This document shows, piece after piece, positions 8,307 through 22,018 of a DNA stretch of 64,000 bases. The notes beneath the pieces are model-generated. The model saw only the letters and a program-made list of their open reading frames with translations, was not told the DNA's origin and did no database searches. Position 1 is the stretch's first letter. Every line of letters starts with the position of its first letter. Source of the stretch: Candidatus Competibacteraceae bacterium (GTDB taxonomy: Bacteria > Pseudomonadota > Gammaproteobacteria > Competibacterales > Competibacteraceae); assembly GCA_016699715.1 (NCBI GenBank), contig CP065007.1, forward strand, positions 2,294,001 to 2,358,000, read 5' to 3'. Both the position numbers and the translations under genes were made by a program.

Positions 8307-9314
8307 CTAGACCCGATAGTACTCCCGATACCAGGCCACGAAGCGGGCCACGCCCTCCTCGACTGGGGTAGCGGGCCGGTAGCCGACATCCTCGGCCAGC
8401 GCCTCGACATCAGCATAGGTATCCGGCACATCGCCGGGTTGCATTGGTAGCATGTTCTTGATCGCTACCCGCCCCAGGCATTGTTCCAACACCTCGATAT
8501 AGCGCATCAGTTCCACCGGCCGGTTGCTGCCGATGTTGTAGATCTGGTAGGGCGCGCGGCTGGTGGCCGGGTCCGGCGTCTCGCTCGACCAGGCCGGGTT
8601 CGGCGTCGCCACCCGGTCCAGCGTCCGCACCACCCCCTCGACGATATCGTCGATATAGGTAAAGTCGCGGCGGTGATGACCGTGATTGAATACGTCGATC
8701 GGCTCGCCGGCCAGGATGGCGCGGGTGAACAGGAACAGCGCCATGTCCGGCCGGCCCCACGGCCCGTAAACGGTAAAGAAGCGCAAGCCGGTGGCCGGCA
8801 GCCCGTACAAATGGCTGTAGGTGTGCGCCATCAGCTCGTTGGCTTTCTTGGTGGCGGCGTACAGGCTGAGCGGGTGATCGACGTTGTCATGCACCGAAAA
8901 CGGCATCCGGGTGTTGGCGCCGTACACCGAACTGCTCGAGGCGTAGACCAGATGCTCGATTTGATGATGGCGGCAGGCCTCCAGGAGATTGACGAAGCCG
9001 ACCAGATTGGAATCGACGTAGGCGTGCGGGTTCTGCATCGAGTAGCGCACCCCGGCCTGAGCGGCCAGATTCACCACCCGTTGCGGCCGATACCGGGCAA
9101 AAGCCTCGCTAAGAGCCGACCGATCCTCCAGGTTGGCACGCACCTCGCTAAATCCAGGATGCCGTTGCAGGCGGGCCAGCCGCGCCCGCTTCAGGTTGAC
9201 ATCGTAGTAATCGTTCAGGTTGTCGAAACCGATGACCTCGTCACCGCGATCCAGCAAGCGCTGGGACAGCGTCGAACCGATGAAACCGGCGCTTCCCGTG
9301 ACCAGAATTTTCAT
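8307..9314 (-). CDS. NAD-dependent nucleotide-sugar epimerase (UDP-glucuronate 4-epimerase type)
   Basis: This 335-residue extended short-chain dehydrogenase interconverts the C4 configuration of a UDP-hexuronate for polysaccharide synthesis. It has the Rossmann motif TGSAGFIGS, the [17 protein letters not shown] segment typical of the CapI/LpsL group, [11 protein letters not shown], and the catalytic SSSVYG with YAATKK (Tyr and Lys). The C-terminal [18 protein letters not shown] is also typical. It lies 20 bases downstream of the dehydrogenase gene on the same strand. The exact substrate (UDP-GlcA or an N-acetylated form made by its neighbour) cannot be fixed from sequence. Confidence 0.9.
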   Translation of the reverse strand: MKILVTGSAGFIGSTLSQRLLDRGDEVIGFDNLNDYYDVNLKRARLARLQRHPGFSEVRANLEDRSALSEAFARYRPQRVVNLAAQAGVRYSMQNPHAYVDSNLVGFVNLLEACRHHQIEHLVYASSSSVYGANTRMPFSVHDNVDHPLSLYAATKKANELMAHTYSHLYGLPATGLRFFTVYGPWGRPDMALFLFTRAILAGEPIDVFNHGHHRRDFTYIDDIVEGVVRTLDRVATPNPAWSSETPDPATSRAPYQIYNIGSNRPVELMRYIEVLEQCLGRVAIKNMLPMQPGDVPDTYADVEALAEDVGYRPATPVEEGVARFVAWYREYYRV

Positions 9315-9334
9315 GGCGGACTCCGCATCGGCCT

Positions 9335-10612
9335 TTACAAGCGGCCGTCCACGCTGCCGGCGGGCAGCAAATATTTAACATCGAACAGCACCGCGTTGGG
9401 CTTGCCGGTGGCGCGGAGGCCTTCCGCCCCCATCTCGTGGAACTGACGGTGGCCCACCGCCAGGATGATGGCGTCGTAATGTCCCGGCTTCAGCTCCGCG
9501 ACCGGGTCGATGTCGTATTCATGCCGGGCCTCCCGGGGGTCCACCCACGGATCGTACACATCGACGCAGGCGTTGTAGTCGCGAAATTCCCGAACGATGT
9601 CCACCACCCGGGTGTTGCGCAAATCCGGGCAGTTTTCCTTGAAGGTCAGGCCCAGCACCAGCACCTTGGCGTCCATCACCGCGATCCGGCGCTGGTTCAT
9701 CAGCTTGACCACCCGTTGCACCACGTAGGCGCCCATGCCGTCGTTGATGCGCCGCCCGGCCAGGATCATTTCCGGGTGGTGGCCGATCTGTTGGGCCTTG
9801 TGGGTCAGATAATACGGATCGACGCCGATGCAATGGCCGCCCACCAGCCCCGGCCGGAACGGCAGGAAATTCCACTTGGTGCCGGCGGCGCGCAACACTT
9901 CCTCGGTGTCGATGCCCAGGCGGTTGAACAGCAGGGCCAGTTCGTTGACCAGGGCGATGTTGACGTCGCGCTGGGTATTCTCGATCACCTTGGCGGCTTC
10001 CGCCACCCGGATGCTGGAAGCACGGTGGGTGCCGGCGGTCACAATGCTCCGGTACAGCGCGTCCACGAATTCCGCCGCCTCCGGGGTGGAGCCGGAAGTG
10101 ATCTTGAGGATGGTGGTGACCCGGTGGTCCTTGTCGCCCGGATTGATGCGTTCCGGGCTGTAGCCGGCGAAAAAATCCGTGTTGAAACGCAAGCCGGATT
10201 CCCGCTCCAGGATCGGCACGCAGACTTCCTCGGTGGCGCCGGGGTAGACCGTGGATTCGTAAATCGCCACATCGCCCGGTTTCAACAGCCGGCCCACCGT
10301 GGTGCTGGCGCCGATCAATGGACCGAAATCCGGACGCTTGTAGTCATCCACCGGAGTCGGTACCGTAACGATGTAGACGTTGCAGTTTGCCAAGTCCCCG
10401 GCGCGGTCGGTATAAAGCAGGTGACGGGCTTGTCGCAATTCCTCGGGCGCGACTTCCAGTGTGCTGTCGCTGCCGGCCTGTAGCTCGCGGATGCGGGCGG
10501 CGTTGATATCCAGACCGATCGTCGGGAACTGCTTGCCGAATTCGACCGCCAAAGGTAAGCCCACGTAGCCGAGGCCGACGATGCCGATGCGAGTATTGGC
10601 GAGATCAAACAT
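9335..10612 (-). CDS. Nucleotide-sugar 6-dehydrogenase, TviB-like
   Basis: This enzyme oxidises C6 of a UDP-sugar to the uronic acid with two NAD+. It strongly resembles Vi-antigen TviB (UDP-GlcNAc dehydrogenase): [18 protein letters not shown] at the N-terminus, [40 protein letters not shown], the catalytic-Cys loop [20 protein letters not shown], and [19 protein letters not shown] at 10612 is preferred because GGAG lies about nine bases upstream; the frame stays open to 10645. It pairs with the epimerase downstream, giving the product pathway UDP-GlcNAc to UDP-GalNAcA-like sugars. Confidence 0.92.
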   Translation of the reverse strand: MFDLANTRIGIVGLGYVGLPLAVEFGKQFPTIGLDINAARIRELQAGSDSTLEVAPEELRQARHLLYTDRAGDLANCNVYIVTVPTPVDDYKRPDFGPLIGASTTVGRLLKPGDVAIYESTVYPGATEEVCVPILERESGLRFNTDFFAGYSPERINPGDKDHRVTTILKITSGSTPEAAEFVDALYRSIVTAGTHRASSIRVAEAAKVIENTQRDVNIALVNELALLFNRLGIDTEEVLRAAGTKWNFLPFRPGLVGGHCIGVDPYYLTHKAQQIGHHPEMILAGRRINDGMGAYVVQRVVKLMNQRRIAVMDAKVLVLGLTFKENCPDLRNTRVVDIVREFRDYNACVDVYDPWVDPREARHEYDIDPVAELKPGHYDAIILAVGHRQFHEMGAEGLRATGKPNAVLFDVKYLLPAGSVDGRL

Positions 10613-10791
10613 GCATTGGTGCTCCGTTTGCGGGGAAGGTTGCAAATGCTGGCAAGTATAGAAGAGGAGACGGAGCCGATGGGCGGGCTTTTATCGCACC
10701 GTGAACTCTACGATGGGTGCGTTCCAAGCAATATGGACTTACAGACATTATGGAAGAATAAGGCATATCCAATCATAGGCATCCCCCCATT
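10613..10791. other. Divergent intergenic region of the polysaccharide genes
   Basis: About 180 bases separate the minus-strand dehydrogenase from the plus-strand sugar transferase. It should hold promoters for both. I see no clear consensus hexamers. Confidence 0.35.
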
Positions 10792-12189
10792 ATGATGCGC
10801 CTGCTCAGACACTATATTTCCCAGGCGCTGCTGACGCTGTTGGGGGCGGAAGCACTCAGCCTGTTTTGGTCGATCTATCTCGCTCGGACACTGTATTTCG
10901 CCCTGGTCCAGAGCGAAGGCTGGCCTCGGATGAGCGAGATGGTCCCGAGCGCGGCCGTTTTCATGATCGTCATGTTGACGATCATGATTGCGCTGGGTTT
11001 GTACGAACGCAATTTCTGGAGCGGCAAAGGCGAAATGCTGCTGCGGGTCGGCGTCAGCTTCCTGTTCGGGCTATTCGCCATGACCTTGCTGTACTACCTG
11101 GTGCCCGACCTTGCGCTCGGCCGTGGCGAGTTCAGCCTCGCGATGGGGATTGCCTTTCTGAGCATCCTGCTGTTGCGCTTCATCTTCTTCAGGATCTCCA
11201 AGCAAGATCAGCTCAAGCAGCGGGTGCTGGTGTTGGGCGTGGGCGACCATGCGGCCGAGATCGAGTCATTGCGGCAACAGGGAACCCTGAGTTTCCTGGT
11301 CCCCGGCTATATTCAGGTTCATGAGCAGGAAACACCGAGAGTGCCGGCTGGCCGCATGTTGCGGGTGACCAGCAACCTGGCCAAGTTGGCGGATGAGCTG
11401 GACATCGACGAGATCGTGGTGGCCATGGACGACCGGCGCAAGGGGTTTCCCGTTGACGAGATTCTGGAGTGCAAAATCAACGGGGTTGCGATCAGTCATT
11501 TTCTGGGTTTCTTCGAACGGCAGACCGGCAAGATCCAATTGGAGGCGTTAAGGCCGAGCAGCATCATCTTTGCCGAAGGTTTTCAGGGAATGGGGCTCAG
11601 AAGCACCGTGAAGCGGGTGCTCGATGTTACCGCGAGTCTGTTGTTGCTGGCGTTGACCTGGCCGTTCATGTTGGTGGCGACCTTGGCCATTTGGCTGGAG
11701 TCGGGTGGCCGCGGGCCGATTTTATACCGACAGACCCGAGTTGGATTCAAGGATCGGTTGTTCGAGGTGATTAAGTTTCGCAGCATGGTGGTCGATGCCG
11801 AGAAGGATGGCAAGGCGGTCTGGGCCGGGAAAAATGACTCGCGGATCACGCGGGTCGGCGCGATACTGCGCGAAACCCGCGTCGATGAGTTACCTCAGTT
11901 GTTCAATGTGCTGCGCGGCGATATGAGCTTCGTCGGCCCGAGGCCGGAGCGGCCGGAATTCGTGGCCGATCTGTGCCGGAAAATCCCTTGCTATTCCATG
12001 CGGCATATGGTCAAGCCGGGCATCACCGGCTGGGCGCAGATTTGCTACCCCTATGGCGCTTCCGAGCAGGATGCGCGCGAGAAATTGCAATACGATTTGT
12101 ATTACATCAAGAATTACAGCTTCTTTTTCGACGTCGTGATCCTGCTACAGACCGTTCACACCATCCTGTGGGGTCGGGGCGCGCATTGA
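10792..12189 (+). CDS. Polyprenyl-phosphate sugar-1-phosphate transferase, EpsH/PEP-CTERM-associated type
   Basis: This integral membrane enzyme starts a repeat unit by moving a sugar phosphate onto undecaprenyl phosphate. The 465-residue protein has an N-terminal bundle of about four membrane segments, a central NAD-like domain (RVLVLGVGDHAAEI), another membrane segment (LLLLALTWPFMLVATLAIW), then the catalytic domain with FEVIKFRSMVVDAEKDG, RITRVGAILRETRVDELPQL, and MSFVGPRPERPEF. The N-terminal arrangement matches the family found with exosortase/EpsH loci. No exosortase is visible here. It converges on metG with no gap. Confidence 0.9.
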   Translation: MMRLLRHYISQALLTLLGAEALSLFWSIYLARTLYFALVQSEGWPRMSEMVPSAAVFMIVMLTIMIALGLYERNFWSGKGEMLLRVGVSFLFGLFAMTLLYYLVPDLALGRGEFSLAMGIAFLSILLLRFIFFRISKQDQLKQRVLVLGVGDHAAEIESLRQQGTLSFLVPGYIQVHEQETPRVPAGRMLRVTSNLAKLADELDIDEIVVAMDDRRKGFPVDEILECKINGVAISHFLGFFERQTGKIQLEALRPSSIIFAEGFQGMGLRSTVKRVLDVTASLLLLALTWPFMLVATLAIWLESGGRGPILYRQTRVGFKDRLFEVIKFRSMVVDAEKDGKAVWAGKNDSRITRVGAILRETRVDELPQLFNVLRGDMSFVGPRPERPEFVADLCRKIPCYSMRHMVKPGITGWAQICYPYGASEQDAREKLQYDLYYIKNYSFFFDVVILLQTVHTILWGRGAH

Positions 12190-14220
12190 TCATTTGACCC
12201 GCATCCCCGGCTCCGCGCCGCTGTCCGGGCCGAGCAGGTAGATACCGCCCCCACCGCCGGCCGCCAGCACCATGCCCTCGGAAACGCCGAAACGCATCTT
12301 GCGCGGAGCGAGATTGGCGACCAGCACGGTCAGCCGGCCTTGCAACACCTCCGGCGAGTAAGCGGATTTGATGCCGGCGAAGACCTGACGGGTTTCGCCA
12401 CCGAGATCCAGTTCCAGCCGCAGCAGTTTGTCGGCGCCCGCCACCGCTTCGGCCTTGACGATCCGCGCCACCCGCAAGTCCACCTTGGCGAAATCCTCGA
12501 TGCCGATGGTGGGGCCGATCGGATCGTCGATCAGCGGCCCGCTCGGTACGGGCGTCTCTTCGCCGCTTGGGGCGGCTTCCCTGGATTCCTCGATGATCGC
12601 CGCGACTTGCGCCATTTCCACCCGCTGCATCAGCGGCTTGAACTCGGCGATGGCATGACCGAGCAGTGGGTTGCCGGCATCGCTCCAGCGCAGCGGCGGG
12701 ATTTGCAGGAACTGTTCGACCTGCGCCGTCAGACCGGGCAGCACCGGCTTGAGGTACAGCGCCAGCACTCGGAACAGGTTGAGCCCCAGGCTGCAAACGG
12801 CCTGCACTTCGGCCTCGGCGCCGGGCTGTTTGGCCAGTGTCCAGGGTTTCTTCTCGTCGATGTACTGATTGGCGCGGTCGGCCAGCGCCATGATCTCGCG
12901 CATGGCCCGGCCGAATTCCCGTCTTTCGTAAGCCAGGGCGATGGAATCGGCGGCGGCGACAAATTCCGCATACAAGCCTGGTTCGGCGAGATGGTCGGCC
13001 AGTCGGCCGTCGAAGCGGCGGGTGATGAAGCCGGCGCTGCGGCTGGCGATATTGACCAGCTTGCCGACCAAATCACTGTTGACCCGCTGCAGGAAGTCCT
13101 CGAAGTTGAGGTCGAGGTCGTCGATGCCGTCGCTTAGCTTGGTGGCGAAGTAGTAACGCAGATATTCCGGCCGTAGATGATTGAGATAGGTGCGGGCCTT
13201 GATGAAGGTGCCCCGCGATTTCGACATTTTCTGGCCGTCCACGGTCAGAAAACCGTGGCAATGCACGGCGGTCGGCTTGCGGAAGCCGGCTCCGGTCAGT
13301 TCCGCCGGCCAGAACAGAATGTGGAAATAGGCGATGTCCTTGCCGATGAAGTGGTGGACCTCGGCGTCGCTGTCCGGCCCCCAGAAATCGTCGAAGCGTA
13401 GACCGGTGCGGTCGCAGAAGTTCTGGAAGCTGGCCATGTAGCCAATCGGCGCGTCCAGCCAGACGTAAAAGTACTTGCCGGGCGCATCGGGGATTTCAAA
13501 GCCCCAGTACGGCGCGTCGCGGGAGATGTCCCATTCCTGCAAACCGGCGGTGAACCATTCGTTGAGCTTGTTGATCATCTGCGACTGGATCGGCCCGCTG
13601 GCGATCCAGTCCTTCAGCATGGCCTCGAAATCGGCCAGTTTGAAAAAGAAATGCAGCGATTCCCTGGTAATCGGCGTCGCGCCGGACAGGACCGAGCGCG
13701 GGTTCTTCAGGTCGGTGGGGGAGTAGGTGGCGCCGCAGTTTTCGCAACTGTCGCCGTACTGATCCGGCGTGCCGCAGCGCGGGCATTCGCCCTTGATGAA
13801 GCGATCCGGCAGGAACATCTGCTTTTCCGGGTCGAAGGCTTGGGTGATGACCCGGCGGCTGATGTGGCCGGCTTCGTTCAGGCGCTGATAGATCAGTTCG
13901 GCGTACTGCCGGCATTCCGGCGAATGCGTGGAGTAATAGTTGTCGAACTCGATCAGGAAATCGCTGAAATCGGCGTGATGTTCCCGCCAGATCCGCTCGA
14001 TCAGTTGTTCCGGGGTTACGCCGTCCTGTTCGGCGCGCAGCATGATCGGCGTGCCGTGGGCGTCGTCGGCGCAAAGGTAGTAGCATTCATGGCCGCGCAG
14101 TTTCTGGAAGCGGACCCAGATGTCGGTCTGGATGTATTCGACCAGGTGGCCGATATGGATCGGGCCGTTGGCGTAGGGCAGGGCACTGGTGACGAGGATG
14201 CGGCGGGTTTGGTCGCTCAT
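12190..14220 (-). CDS. metG: Methionine-tRNA ligase
   Basis: This enzyme charges tRNA-Met, including the initiator. The 676-residue dimeric form carries the HIGH signature ([11 protein letters not shown], near residue 20), a zinc knuckle ([17 protein letters not shown]), KMSKS (GQKMSKSRG), and a C-terminal OB-fold tRNA-binding domain beginning about residue 575 ([17 protein letters not shown]). It is divergent from mrp, as in many gammaproteobacteria. Confidence 0.98.
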   Translation of the reverse strand: MSDQTRRILVTSALPYANGPIHIGHLVEYIQTDIWVRFQKLRGHECYYLCADDAHGTPIMLRAEQDGVTPEQLIERIWREHHADFSDFLIEFDNYYSTHSPECRQYAELIYQRLNEAGHISRRVITQAFDPEKQMFLPDRFIKGECPRCGTPDQYGDSCENCGATYSPTDLKNPRSVLSGATPITRESLHFFFKLADFEAMLKDWIASGPIQSQMINKLNEWFTAGLQEWDISRDAPYWGFEIPDAPGKYFYVWLDAPIGYMASFQNFCDRTGLRFDDFWGPDSDAEVHHFIGKDIAYFHILFWPAELTGAGFRKPTAVHCHGFLTVDGQKMSKSRGTFIKARTYLNHLRPEYLRYYFATKLSDGIDDLDLNFEDFLQRVNSDLVGKLVNIASRSAGFITRRFDGRLADHLAEPGLYAEFVAAADSIALAYERREFGRAMREIMALADRANQYIDEKKPWTLAKQPGAEAEVQAVCSLGLNLFRVLALYLKPVLPGLTAQVEQFLQIPPLRWSDAGNPLLGHAIAEFKPLMQRVEMAQVAAIIEESREAAPSGEETPVPSGPLIDDPIGPTIGIEDFAKVDLRVARIVKAEAVAGADKLLRLELDLGGETRQVFAGIKSAYSPEVLQGRLTVLVANLAPRKMRFGVSEGMVLAAGGGGGIYLLGPDSGAEPGMRVK

Positions 14221-14362
14221 GGTCCGGATCGTTGCGGTCAGTCGGAAAGGTCGCTACGTTAGCAGCATTGCCGCATGGCTGTCATCCGCCGAGCGGAACG
14301 CCCGCCATGTGGGGTTTTCACGAAATCGGGTCGAGTCGTTCTTAACTAATGAGGAGCTTCCC

Positions 14363-14659
14363 ATGCAAGTCCAAAGCGTGTTCGGCTTGGCGATGGTGGT
14401 GGCCGGGCTGGCGGCCACGGGTCCCGTTCGTGCCCAGGGGGCGCTGGCGGAGGAAATCTGGAGCGCGAATTTTTGCCAGCAGGCGGTGTCTCTGGCGGAA
14501 CAGCATGGCGAATCGCCAGATGTGCTGAATCAGGTCAATTGCCAGGGAATGGCGGATAATTACCAGCCCTCGTACTGGCAATGCGTGCTCGCGGCCCTGA
14601 AGGCGGATGCCCGCCTCAGATTGGAAGTGGCCCGACAGAAGTGCCTGGTCGGCTATTGA
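14363..14659 (+). CDS. Small secreted protein of unknown function
   Basis: This 98-residue protein has a clear signal peptide (hydrophobic VFGLAMVVAGLAA followed by TGPVRAQ, cleavage near residue 24-25). The mature part of about 73 residues has four cysteines, in NFCQQ, VNCQG, YWQCV and RQKCL, which could form two disulfides in the periplasm. GAGGAG at 14351-14356 decides the ATG at 14363. It sits alone between metG and mrp. I do not recognise a family. Confidence 0.7.
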   Translation: MQVQSVFGLAMVVAGLAATGPVRAQGALAEEIWSANFCQQAVSLAEQHGESPDVLNQVNCQGMADNYQPSYWQCVLAALKADARLRLEVARQKCLVGY

Positions 14660-14743
14660 ACGGCCGCGTCGGGCGCACTGGAAGTGCCGGCGCCCGGTTT
14701 TCCGATATCGAATCGAACTTATCTTGCAGGAGAAATCTCGCTT

Positions 14744-15832
14744 ATGACCGCTGTATCGCGTGCCGATGTGGAAACCGCCCTTAAGGGCTATGTGGACCCG
14801 TATCTCGAACAGGATTTGATCGCCGCCAAGTGCATCAAGAACATCCAGATCGGAGCCGATCGCATTGAGATTGATGTGGAACTGGGATTTCCGGCGGCGG
14901 GCTATCGGGATACCTTGATCGCGGCCCTGGGCGAGCGGTTGGCGGCGCTGGGCGCCGGCGAGGCGGTGGTGCGGGTGGAGTGCAAGGTGATCGCCCACGA
15001 GGTGCAAAAGGGGCTGAAACCGATGCCGGGCGTGCGCAACATCATCGCCGTGGCGTCCGGCAAGGGCGGGGTCGGCAAATCCACCACGGCGGTCAATCTG
15101 GCCCTGGCGCTCAGCGTCGAAGGGGCGCGGGTCGGCTTGCTGGACGCCGATATCTATGGCCCCAGTCAGCCGCGCATGCTGGGCGCGCGCCAACAGCCGG
15201 AATCGCCGGACGGCAAGACGCTGAATCCGGTCGTCAGCTACAACATCCAGTCCATGTCGATCGGCTATCTGATCGAGGAAGATACGCCGATGGTCTGGCG
15301 CGGACCGATGGTGACCCAAACCCTCGAACAACTGCTGCGCGATACCCGCTGGCACGATCTCGATTATCTGATCATCGACCTGCCGCCGGGCACCGGCGAC
15401 ACGCAGTTGACCCTCTCGCAGAAAGTGCCGGTCAGCGGTGCGGTCATCGTCACCACGCCACAGGACATCGCCTTGCTGGACGCCCGCAAGGGGCTGAAGA
15501 TGTTCGAGAAAGTGGAGATACCGGTGCTGGGTATCGTCGAGAACATGAGCATCCACATCTGCTCGCAATGCGGCCACGAGGAACACATTTTCGGCGCGGG
15601 CGGCGGTCAGCGCATGGCGGAGCAGTACGACGTGCCCTTTCTCGGCTCGCTGCCGCTGGATATTCGTATCCGCGAGGAAACCGATGGCGGCCGACCCACG
15701 GTGGTGGCGGAGCCGGACAGCCGCATCGCCGGCCTGTATCGGGAGATCGCCCGTCGTACCGCCGCCCGACTGTCGCTGCAAGCCCGGAACTACAGTCACA
15801 AGTTCCCCAGCATCGTGATTCAAAACACCTGA
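14744..15832 (+). CDS. apbC: Iron-sulfur cluster carrier, Mrp/ApbC family
   Basis: This P-loop ATPase holds and delivers Fe-S clusters to apoproteins. The N-terminal DUF59/MIP18-like domain (about residues 1-90) is followed by the deviant Walker [52 protein letters not shown], and the cluster-binding CSQCGHEEH (two Cys). ATG 14744 is chosen because CAGGAGA lies about 11 bases upstream; the frame is open further upstream. Length (362) is normal. dcd follows 11 bases later. Confidence 0.95.
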   Translation: MTAVSRADVETALKGYVDPYLEQDLIAAKCIKNIQIGADRIEIDVELGFPAAGYRDTLIAALGERLAALGAGEAVVRVECKVIAHEVQKGLKPMPGVRNIIAVASGKGGVGKSTTAVNLALALSVEGARVGLLDADIYGPSQPRMLGARQQPESPDGKTLNPVVSYNIQSMSIGYLIEEDTPMVWRGPMVTQTLEQLLRDTRWHDLDYLIIDLPPGTGDTQLTLSQKVPVSGAVIVTTPQDIALLDARKGLKMFEKVEIPVLGIVENMSIHICSQCGHEEHIFGAGGGQRMAEQYDVPFLGSLPLDIRIREETDGGRPTVVAEPDSRIAGLYREIARRTAARLSLQARNYSHKFPSIVIQNT

Positions 15833-15843
15833 GGTTTGCCGAT

Positions 15844-16446
15844 ATGCGGCTGTGCGATCGCGACATCGAACGCTGTCTGGACGAAGGTAAAATCCGCATC
15901 GAACCGCGTCCGGCGGTCGGCCGGATCAACGGGGTCAGCGTGGACCTGCATCTGGGCAGCCGCTTCCGGGTGTTCAACGATCACGCCGCGTCGCATATCG
16001 ACCTCAGCGGGCCGCGGGAGGAAGTCGATCACGCCATCAACCGGATCATGGGCAAGGAGATCCGAATCGGCGCGGATGGCGCGTTTTTCATCCATCCCGG
16101 TGAGCTGGCGCTGGCGGCCACCGTCGAGACCATTACCGTGCCGGACGATCTGGTCGGCTGGCTGGATGGCCGTTCCAGCCTGGCCCGGCTGGGATTGATG
16201 GTGCATGTCACCGCCCATCGTATCGATCCCGGCTGGAGCGGCGCCATCGTGCTGGAGTGCTTCAATAGCGGCAAGCTGCCATTGGCGTTGCGGCCCGGCA
16301 TGGCGATCTGCGCCATCAGCTTCGAGACCCTGACCGGTCCCGCCATGCGCCCCTATCACCAGCGGCGGGACGCCAAATACAAGCGGCAGACTGGTCCGAC
16401 CCCGAGTCGGATCGGCGACGACGAGCCGCCCGACCAGAGTCATTGA
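15844..16446 (+). CDS. dcd: dCTP deaminase
   Basis: This enzyme makes dUTP from dCTP, feeding thymidylate synthesis. The 200-residue protein closely follows E. coli Dcd: MRLCDRDIE at the start, PGELALA, and the active-site block [27 protein letters not shown] with the conserved Arg, Ser and Glu. It forms an operon with apbC, a common gammaproteobacterial order. Confidence 0.97.
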   Translation: MRLCDRDIERCLDEGKIRIEPRPAVGRINGVSVDLHLGSRFRVFNDHAASHIDLSGPREEVDHAINRIMGKEIRIGADGAFFIHPGELALAATVETITVPDDLVGWLDGRSSLARLGLMVHVTAHRIDPGWSGAIVLECFNSGKLPLALRPGMAICAISFETLTGPAMRPYHQRRDAKYKRQTGPTPSRIGDDEPPDQSH

Positions 16447-16472
16447 ACGAGTGATCGACCGAGGGAAAATTC

Positions 16473-17084
16473 ATGGCCGCATCCGTGTCGTTATCGCCAG
16501 CGATTCAGCCCGCCGCGAAAACCGGTCCGATCCGGCATCTATGGACGGTGGATGAGTTTCAGCGCATGGGGGAAACCGGCTTTCTCGACCCGGAAGCGCG
16601 GCTGGAATTGATTGAGGGAGAACTGTTCGAGATGGCGCCGATTGGCAGCTTTCACGCGGGAACCGTGGGTATTCTGAATCGCCTGTTCATGCGGTCGGTT
16701 GCCGGTACGCAAGTTGTTTATGTGCAAAACCCGATTGTGTTGGGCGACGACTCCGAACCACAGCCCGACATTGTCCTGCTGCGCCCGCGTGCGGATTACT
16801 ATTTGGGCGCGCATCCCCGCGCCGGGGATGTATTGCTGCTGATTGAGGTGTCGGACAGCACGGTGCAATTCGACCGCAAGACCAAGGTACCGCTCTACGC
16901 CCGGCACGGCATTCCCGAAGTGTGGCTGGTGGTGGGGCCGCGCCGCCGTCACGTTGAGATCTACCGTGATCCGCAACCGGAACACGGTGTTTATCAAACC
17001 TGCTTGCAGGTGCGGGAAGGCGGATTGGCGCCCGTTCTGTTGCCAGCGGCGGAAATCCGCCTGGATGAGTTGTTCATCGGCTGA
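16473..17084 (+). CDS. Uma2-family (DUF820) predicted endonuclease
   Basis: This 203-residue protein belongs to the Uma2/DUF820 group of restriction-endonuclease-like proteins that are abundant in cyanobacteria and some proteobacteria. Visible motifs are RLELIEGELFEMAPIG, the acidic PQPDIVLLRPR, and VLLLIEVSDSTVQFDRKTKVPLY, giving the D...E-x-S/K arrangement of the nuclease fold. Its substrate is unknown; many genomes carry several copies. The 3' end overlaps that of purN by 11 bases in convergent orientation. Confidence 0.85.
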   Translation: MAASVSLSPAIQPAAKTGPIRHLWTVDEFQRMGETGFLDPEARLELIEGELFEMAPIGSFHAGTVGILNRLFMRSVAGTQVVYVQNPIVLGDDSEPQPDIVLLRPRADYYLGAHPRAGDVLLLIEVSDSTVQFDRKTKVPLYARHGIPEVWLVVGPRRRHVEIYRDPQPEHGVYQTCLQVREGGLAPVLLPAAEIRLDELFIG

Positions 17085-17742
17085 GTGGCGCTTCCTCCAG
17101 CCGCAACGGTGCGGCCAGCGGTTTCCCATCGAACCACACCCGTTCCCCGTCCAACCGTACCCGCCCTGCCGCGAACCAGCGAATCGCCAGCGGGTACAGT
17201 CGGTGCTCCTGCTCCAGGACCCGCGCCGCCAGCGTGTCGGGGTCGTCGCCCGGCAGTACCGGAACCCGCGCTTGCACGATGACCGGCCCGCCGTCCAGTT
17301 CGGCGGTGACGAAGTGGATGCTGGCTCCGTGTGCGGTTTCGCCGGCCGCGATGGCTCGTTCATGGGTGTGCAGGCCGCGAAACCTGGGGAGCAGCGAGGG
17401 ATGGATGTTGAGTAGCCGTCCTCGATAATGTTCGGTGAAGCTGGCGGTCAGCACCCGCATGAAGCCCGCCAGCGCCACCAAGTCCGGTTGCTGACGGTCG
17501 ATCATTTCGATCAGGGTTGCTTCGAATTCCGTCCGGTCGGTGAAGTACTTATGGTCCAGTTCCAGCGCGGGAACGCCGGCCTGGCGCGCCCGTTCCAGAC
17601 CATGCACGCCGGGGCGGTTACTGATGACGGCCGCCACTTCGACCGGTAGTTCTCCGTTCGCGGCCTGATCCAGAATCGCTTGCAGATTGCTGCCGCGCCC
17701 CGAGATCAGCACCACCAGCCGGATTTTTCGAGTGGCGCTCAC
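17074..17742 (-). CDS. purN: Phosphoribosylglycinamide formyltransferase
   Basis: This enzyme formylates GAR with 10-formyl-THF in purine synthesis. Visible are [12 protein letters not shown], the [12 protein letters not shown] loop, [19 protein letters not shown] with the catalytic Asn and His, and [17 protein letters not shown] with the Asp. The start is GTG 17742; the GTGA overlaps the stop of purM, so the two are translationally coupled. The length of 222 is normal. Confidence 0.96.
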   Translation of the reverse strand: MSATRKIRLVVLISGRGSNLQAILDQAANGELPVEVAAVISNRPGVHGLERARQAGVPALELDHKYFTDRTEFEATLIEMIDRQQPDLVALAGFMRVLTASFTEHYRGRLLNIHPSLLPRFRGLHTHERAIAAGETAHGASIHFVTAELDGGPVIVQARVPVLPGDDPDTLAARVLEQEHRLYPLAIRWFAAGRVRLDGERVWFDGKPLAAPLRLEEAPLSR

Positions 17743-18794
17743 GGCAGAAACTCCACGAACGGCTCGTCCTCACCGGCGGCGATCCGGCCCAGCGTCCAAA
17801 CCGTTTCGCCCGCGTCCCGTAAAATCGCCTGAGCCCTCTCCGCATCTTCCGCCGCGACGCAGACCACCATGCCCACGCCGCAGTTGAAGGTGCGCCGCAT
17901 TTCCGTCTCGGTCACGCCGCCCTGCTGCCGCAACCACTGGAAAATGGCTGGTCGTGGCCAGCTTGCGGTATCGATGACCGCCTGGGTGTGGGGCGGGAGA
18001 ACGCGCGGCAGGTTTTCGGTCAGGCCACCGCCGGTGATGTGGGCGATGGCGCGGACCTCGACCTGCGCCAGCAGTTGCAGCACCGGCTTGACGTAAATGC
18101 GGGTCGGCGCCAGCAGTGCTTCACCGAGCGTGCGGTCCCCGGCGAACGGCTGATCCAGCTTTGCGCCGCCGACCGCCAGGATTTTACGGATCAGCGAATA
18201 GCCGTTGGAATGCGGGCCGGAGGACGCCAGACCCAGCAACACGTCGCCCGGCGCGATCCGCGACCCGTCGATGATCCGGCTTTTTTCGACCACACCGACG
18301 CAGAAACCGGCCAGGTCGTAATCGCCTTCGCCGTACATCCCCGGCATCTCGGCGGTTTCGCCGCCCACCAGCGCCGCGCCGGCTTGTTCGCAGCCATCGG
18401 CGATGCCCTTGATGACGGTGGCGGCTACGTCCACATCCAACTGGCCGGTGGCGTAATAGTCGAGGAAGAACAGCGGCTCGGCGCCGGTCACCAGCACGTC
18501 GTTGACGCACATCGCCACCAGATCGATGCCGATGGTGTCGTGGCGGCGCAGCTCCAGCGCCAGTTTGAGCTTGGTGCCGACCCCGTCGGTGCCGGACACC
18601 AGTACCGGTTGGCGGTAGCGGTCCAGCGGCAGTTCGAACAGCGCGCCGAAACCACCCAGCCCGCTCAGCACGCCGGGCCGGAGGGTGCGCTTGGCGTGCG
18701 GCTTGATGCGGTCCACCAGCCGGTTGCCGGCTTCGATGTCCACGCCGGCGTCGCGGTAGCTGAGGGCGGGAGAGTGCGGAATGGAATCGTTCAC
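17739..18794 (-). CDS. purM: Phosphoribosylformylglycinamidine cyclo-ligase (AIR synthetase)
   Basis: This enzyme closes the imidazole ring to AIR with ATP. The sequence shows [15 protein letters not shown] at the start, [61 protein letters not shown] and [11 protein letters not shown], as in E. coli PurM. GTG 18794 is chosen because GAGG lies about 11 bases upstream and it gives the family's start; an ATG at 18833 would add 13 unlikely residues. purMN is an operon divergent from leuS. Confidence 0.95.
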   Translation of the reverse strand: MNDSIPHSPALSYRDAGVDIEAGNRLVDRIKPHAKRTLRPGVLSGLGGFGALFELPLDRYRQPVLVSGTDGVGTKLKLALELRRHDTIGIDLVAMCVNDVLVTGAEPLFFLDYYATGQLDVDVAATVIKGIADGCEQAGAALVGGETAEMPGMYGEGDYDLAGFCVGVVEKSRIIDGSRIAPGDVLLGLASSGPHSNGYSLIRKILAVGGAKLDQPFAGDRTLGEALLAPTRIYVKPVLQLLAQVEVRAIAHITGGGLTENLPRVLPPHTQAVIDTASWPRPAIFQWLRQQGGVTETEMRRTFNCGVGMVVCVAAEDAERAQAILRDAGETVWTLGRIAAGEDEPFVEFLP

Positions 18795-18878
18795 GGATGA
18801 TTGACCTCGATAGCGCGGTCCGGTCCAGACCATGCGGGCGGCTGAAAAGTTGTGCTATCTTACCGCACTTCGTTTTAA

Positions 18879-21488
<2,610 letters not shown>

Positions 21489-21499
21489 GCGAGTCGAAC

Positions 21500-22009
21500 A
21501 TGCCTCGGATCATGCTGGGGTGGGTCCTGGGTGGCTGGATGCTGCTGCTGGCCGGTTGTGGTTTCCAGCCGCGTGGACAAGCCCAACTACCGCCGGAACT
21601 GTCGGTGGTTTATATCCAGAGCCAACTGGCGATGGGAACGCCGCCGGGCGCCGTGAGCCGCAAGCTGCGGCTGTTGCTGGCGGACAATGGCGTGACGATT
21701 ACCCGCGATCCGGCCCAGGCAAAGGTGGTCATCACCATTCTGCGCGAGGGCAGCGGTCGCCGCGTGGTCGCCGTCGACCGTCTCAATGTCAAACGGCAGT
21801 ATTTTCTGGCTTACGACACCGCTTACCAGGTGACGCTGGCCAACGGCAAGGCCCTGATTCCGCTGGAAGGACTCAGTGCCAACCGAACCTTGTTGTATGA
21901 CGAAAACGAAGTGCTCGGTTTCGAGGCCGCGCAGGAAGCCCTGGTGGACAACATGGCCGATGATCTGGCTTGGCAAATCGTCCGCCGCTTGCAAACCATC
22001 GGTTCCTGA
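21500..22009 (+). CDS. lptE: LPS assembly lipoprotein LptE
   Basis: This outer-membrane lipoprotein plugs LptD during LPS insertion. The 169-residue protein begins with a lipoprotein signal ending in LLLAGCGFQPRG (lipobox LAGC). The mature part has the family pattern: an early beta strand, KLRLLLADNGVTI, and an EAAQEALVDNMADDLAWQIVRRL helix at the end. ATG 21500 lies 11 bases after the leuS stop. Its place between leuS and holA supports the call. Confidence 0.93.
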   Translation: MPRIMLGWVLGGWMLLLAGCGFQPRGQAQLPPELSVVYIQSQLAMGTPPGAVSRKLRLLLADNGVTITRDPAQAKVVITILREGSGRRVVAVDRLNVKRQYFLAYDTAYQVTLANGKALIPLEGLSANRTLLYDENEVLGFEAAQEALVDNMADDLAWQIVRRLQTIGS

Positions 22010-22018
22010 GGACGCCGC

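Noticed and set aside
9437..10483. Long plus-strand open frame opposite the nucleotide-sugar dehydrogenase
   Set aside because: It is the mirror of a well-conserved gene in GC-rich DNA; its translation has no domain pattern.
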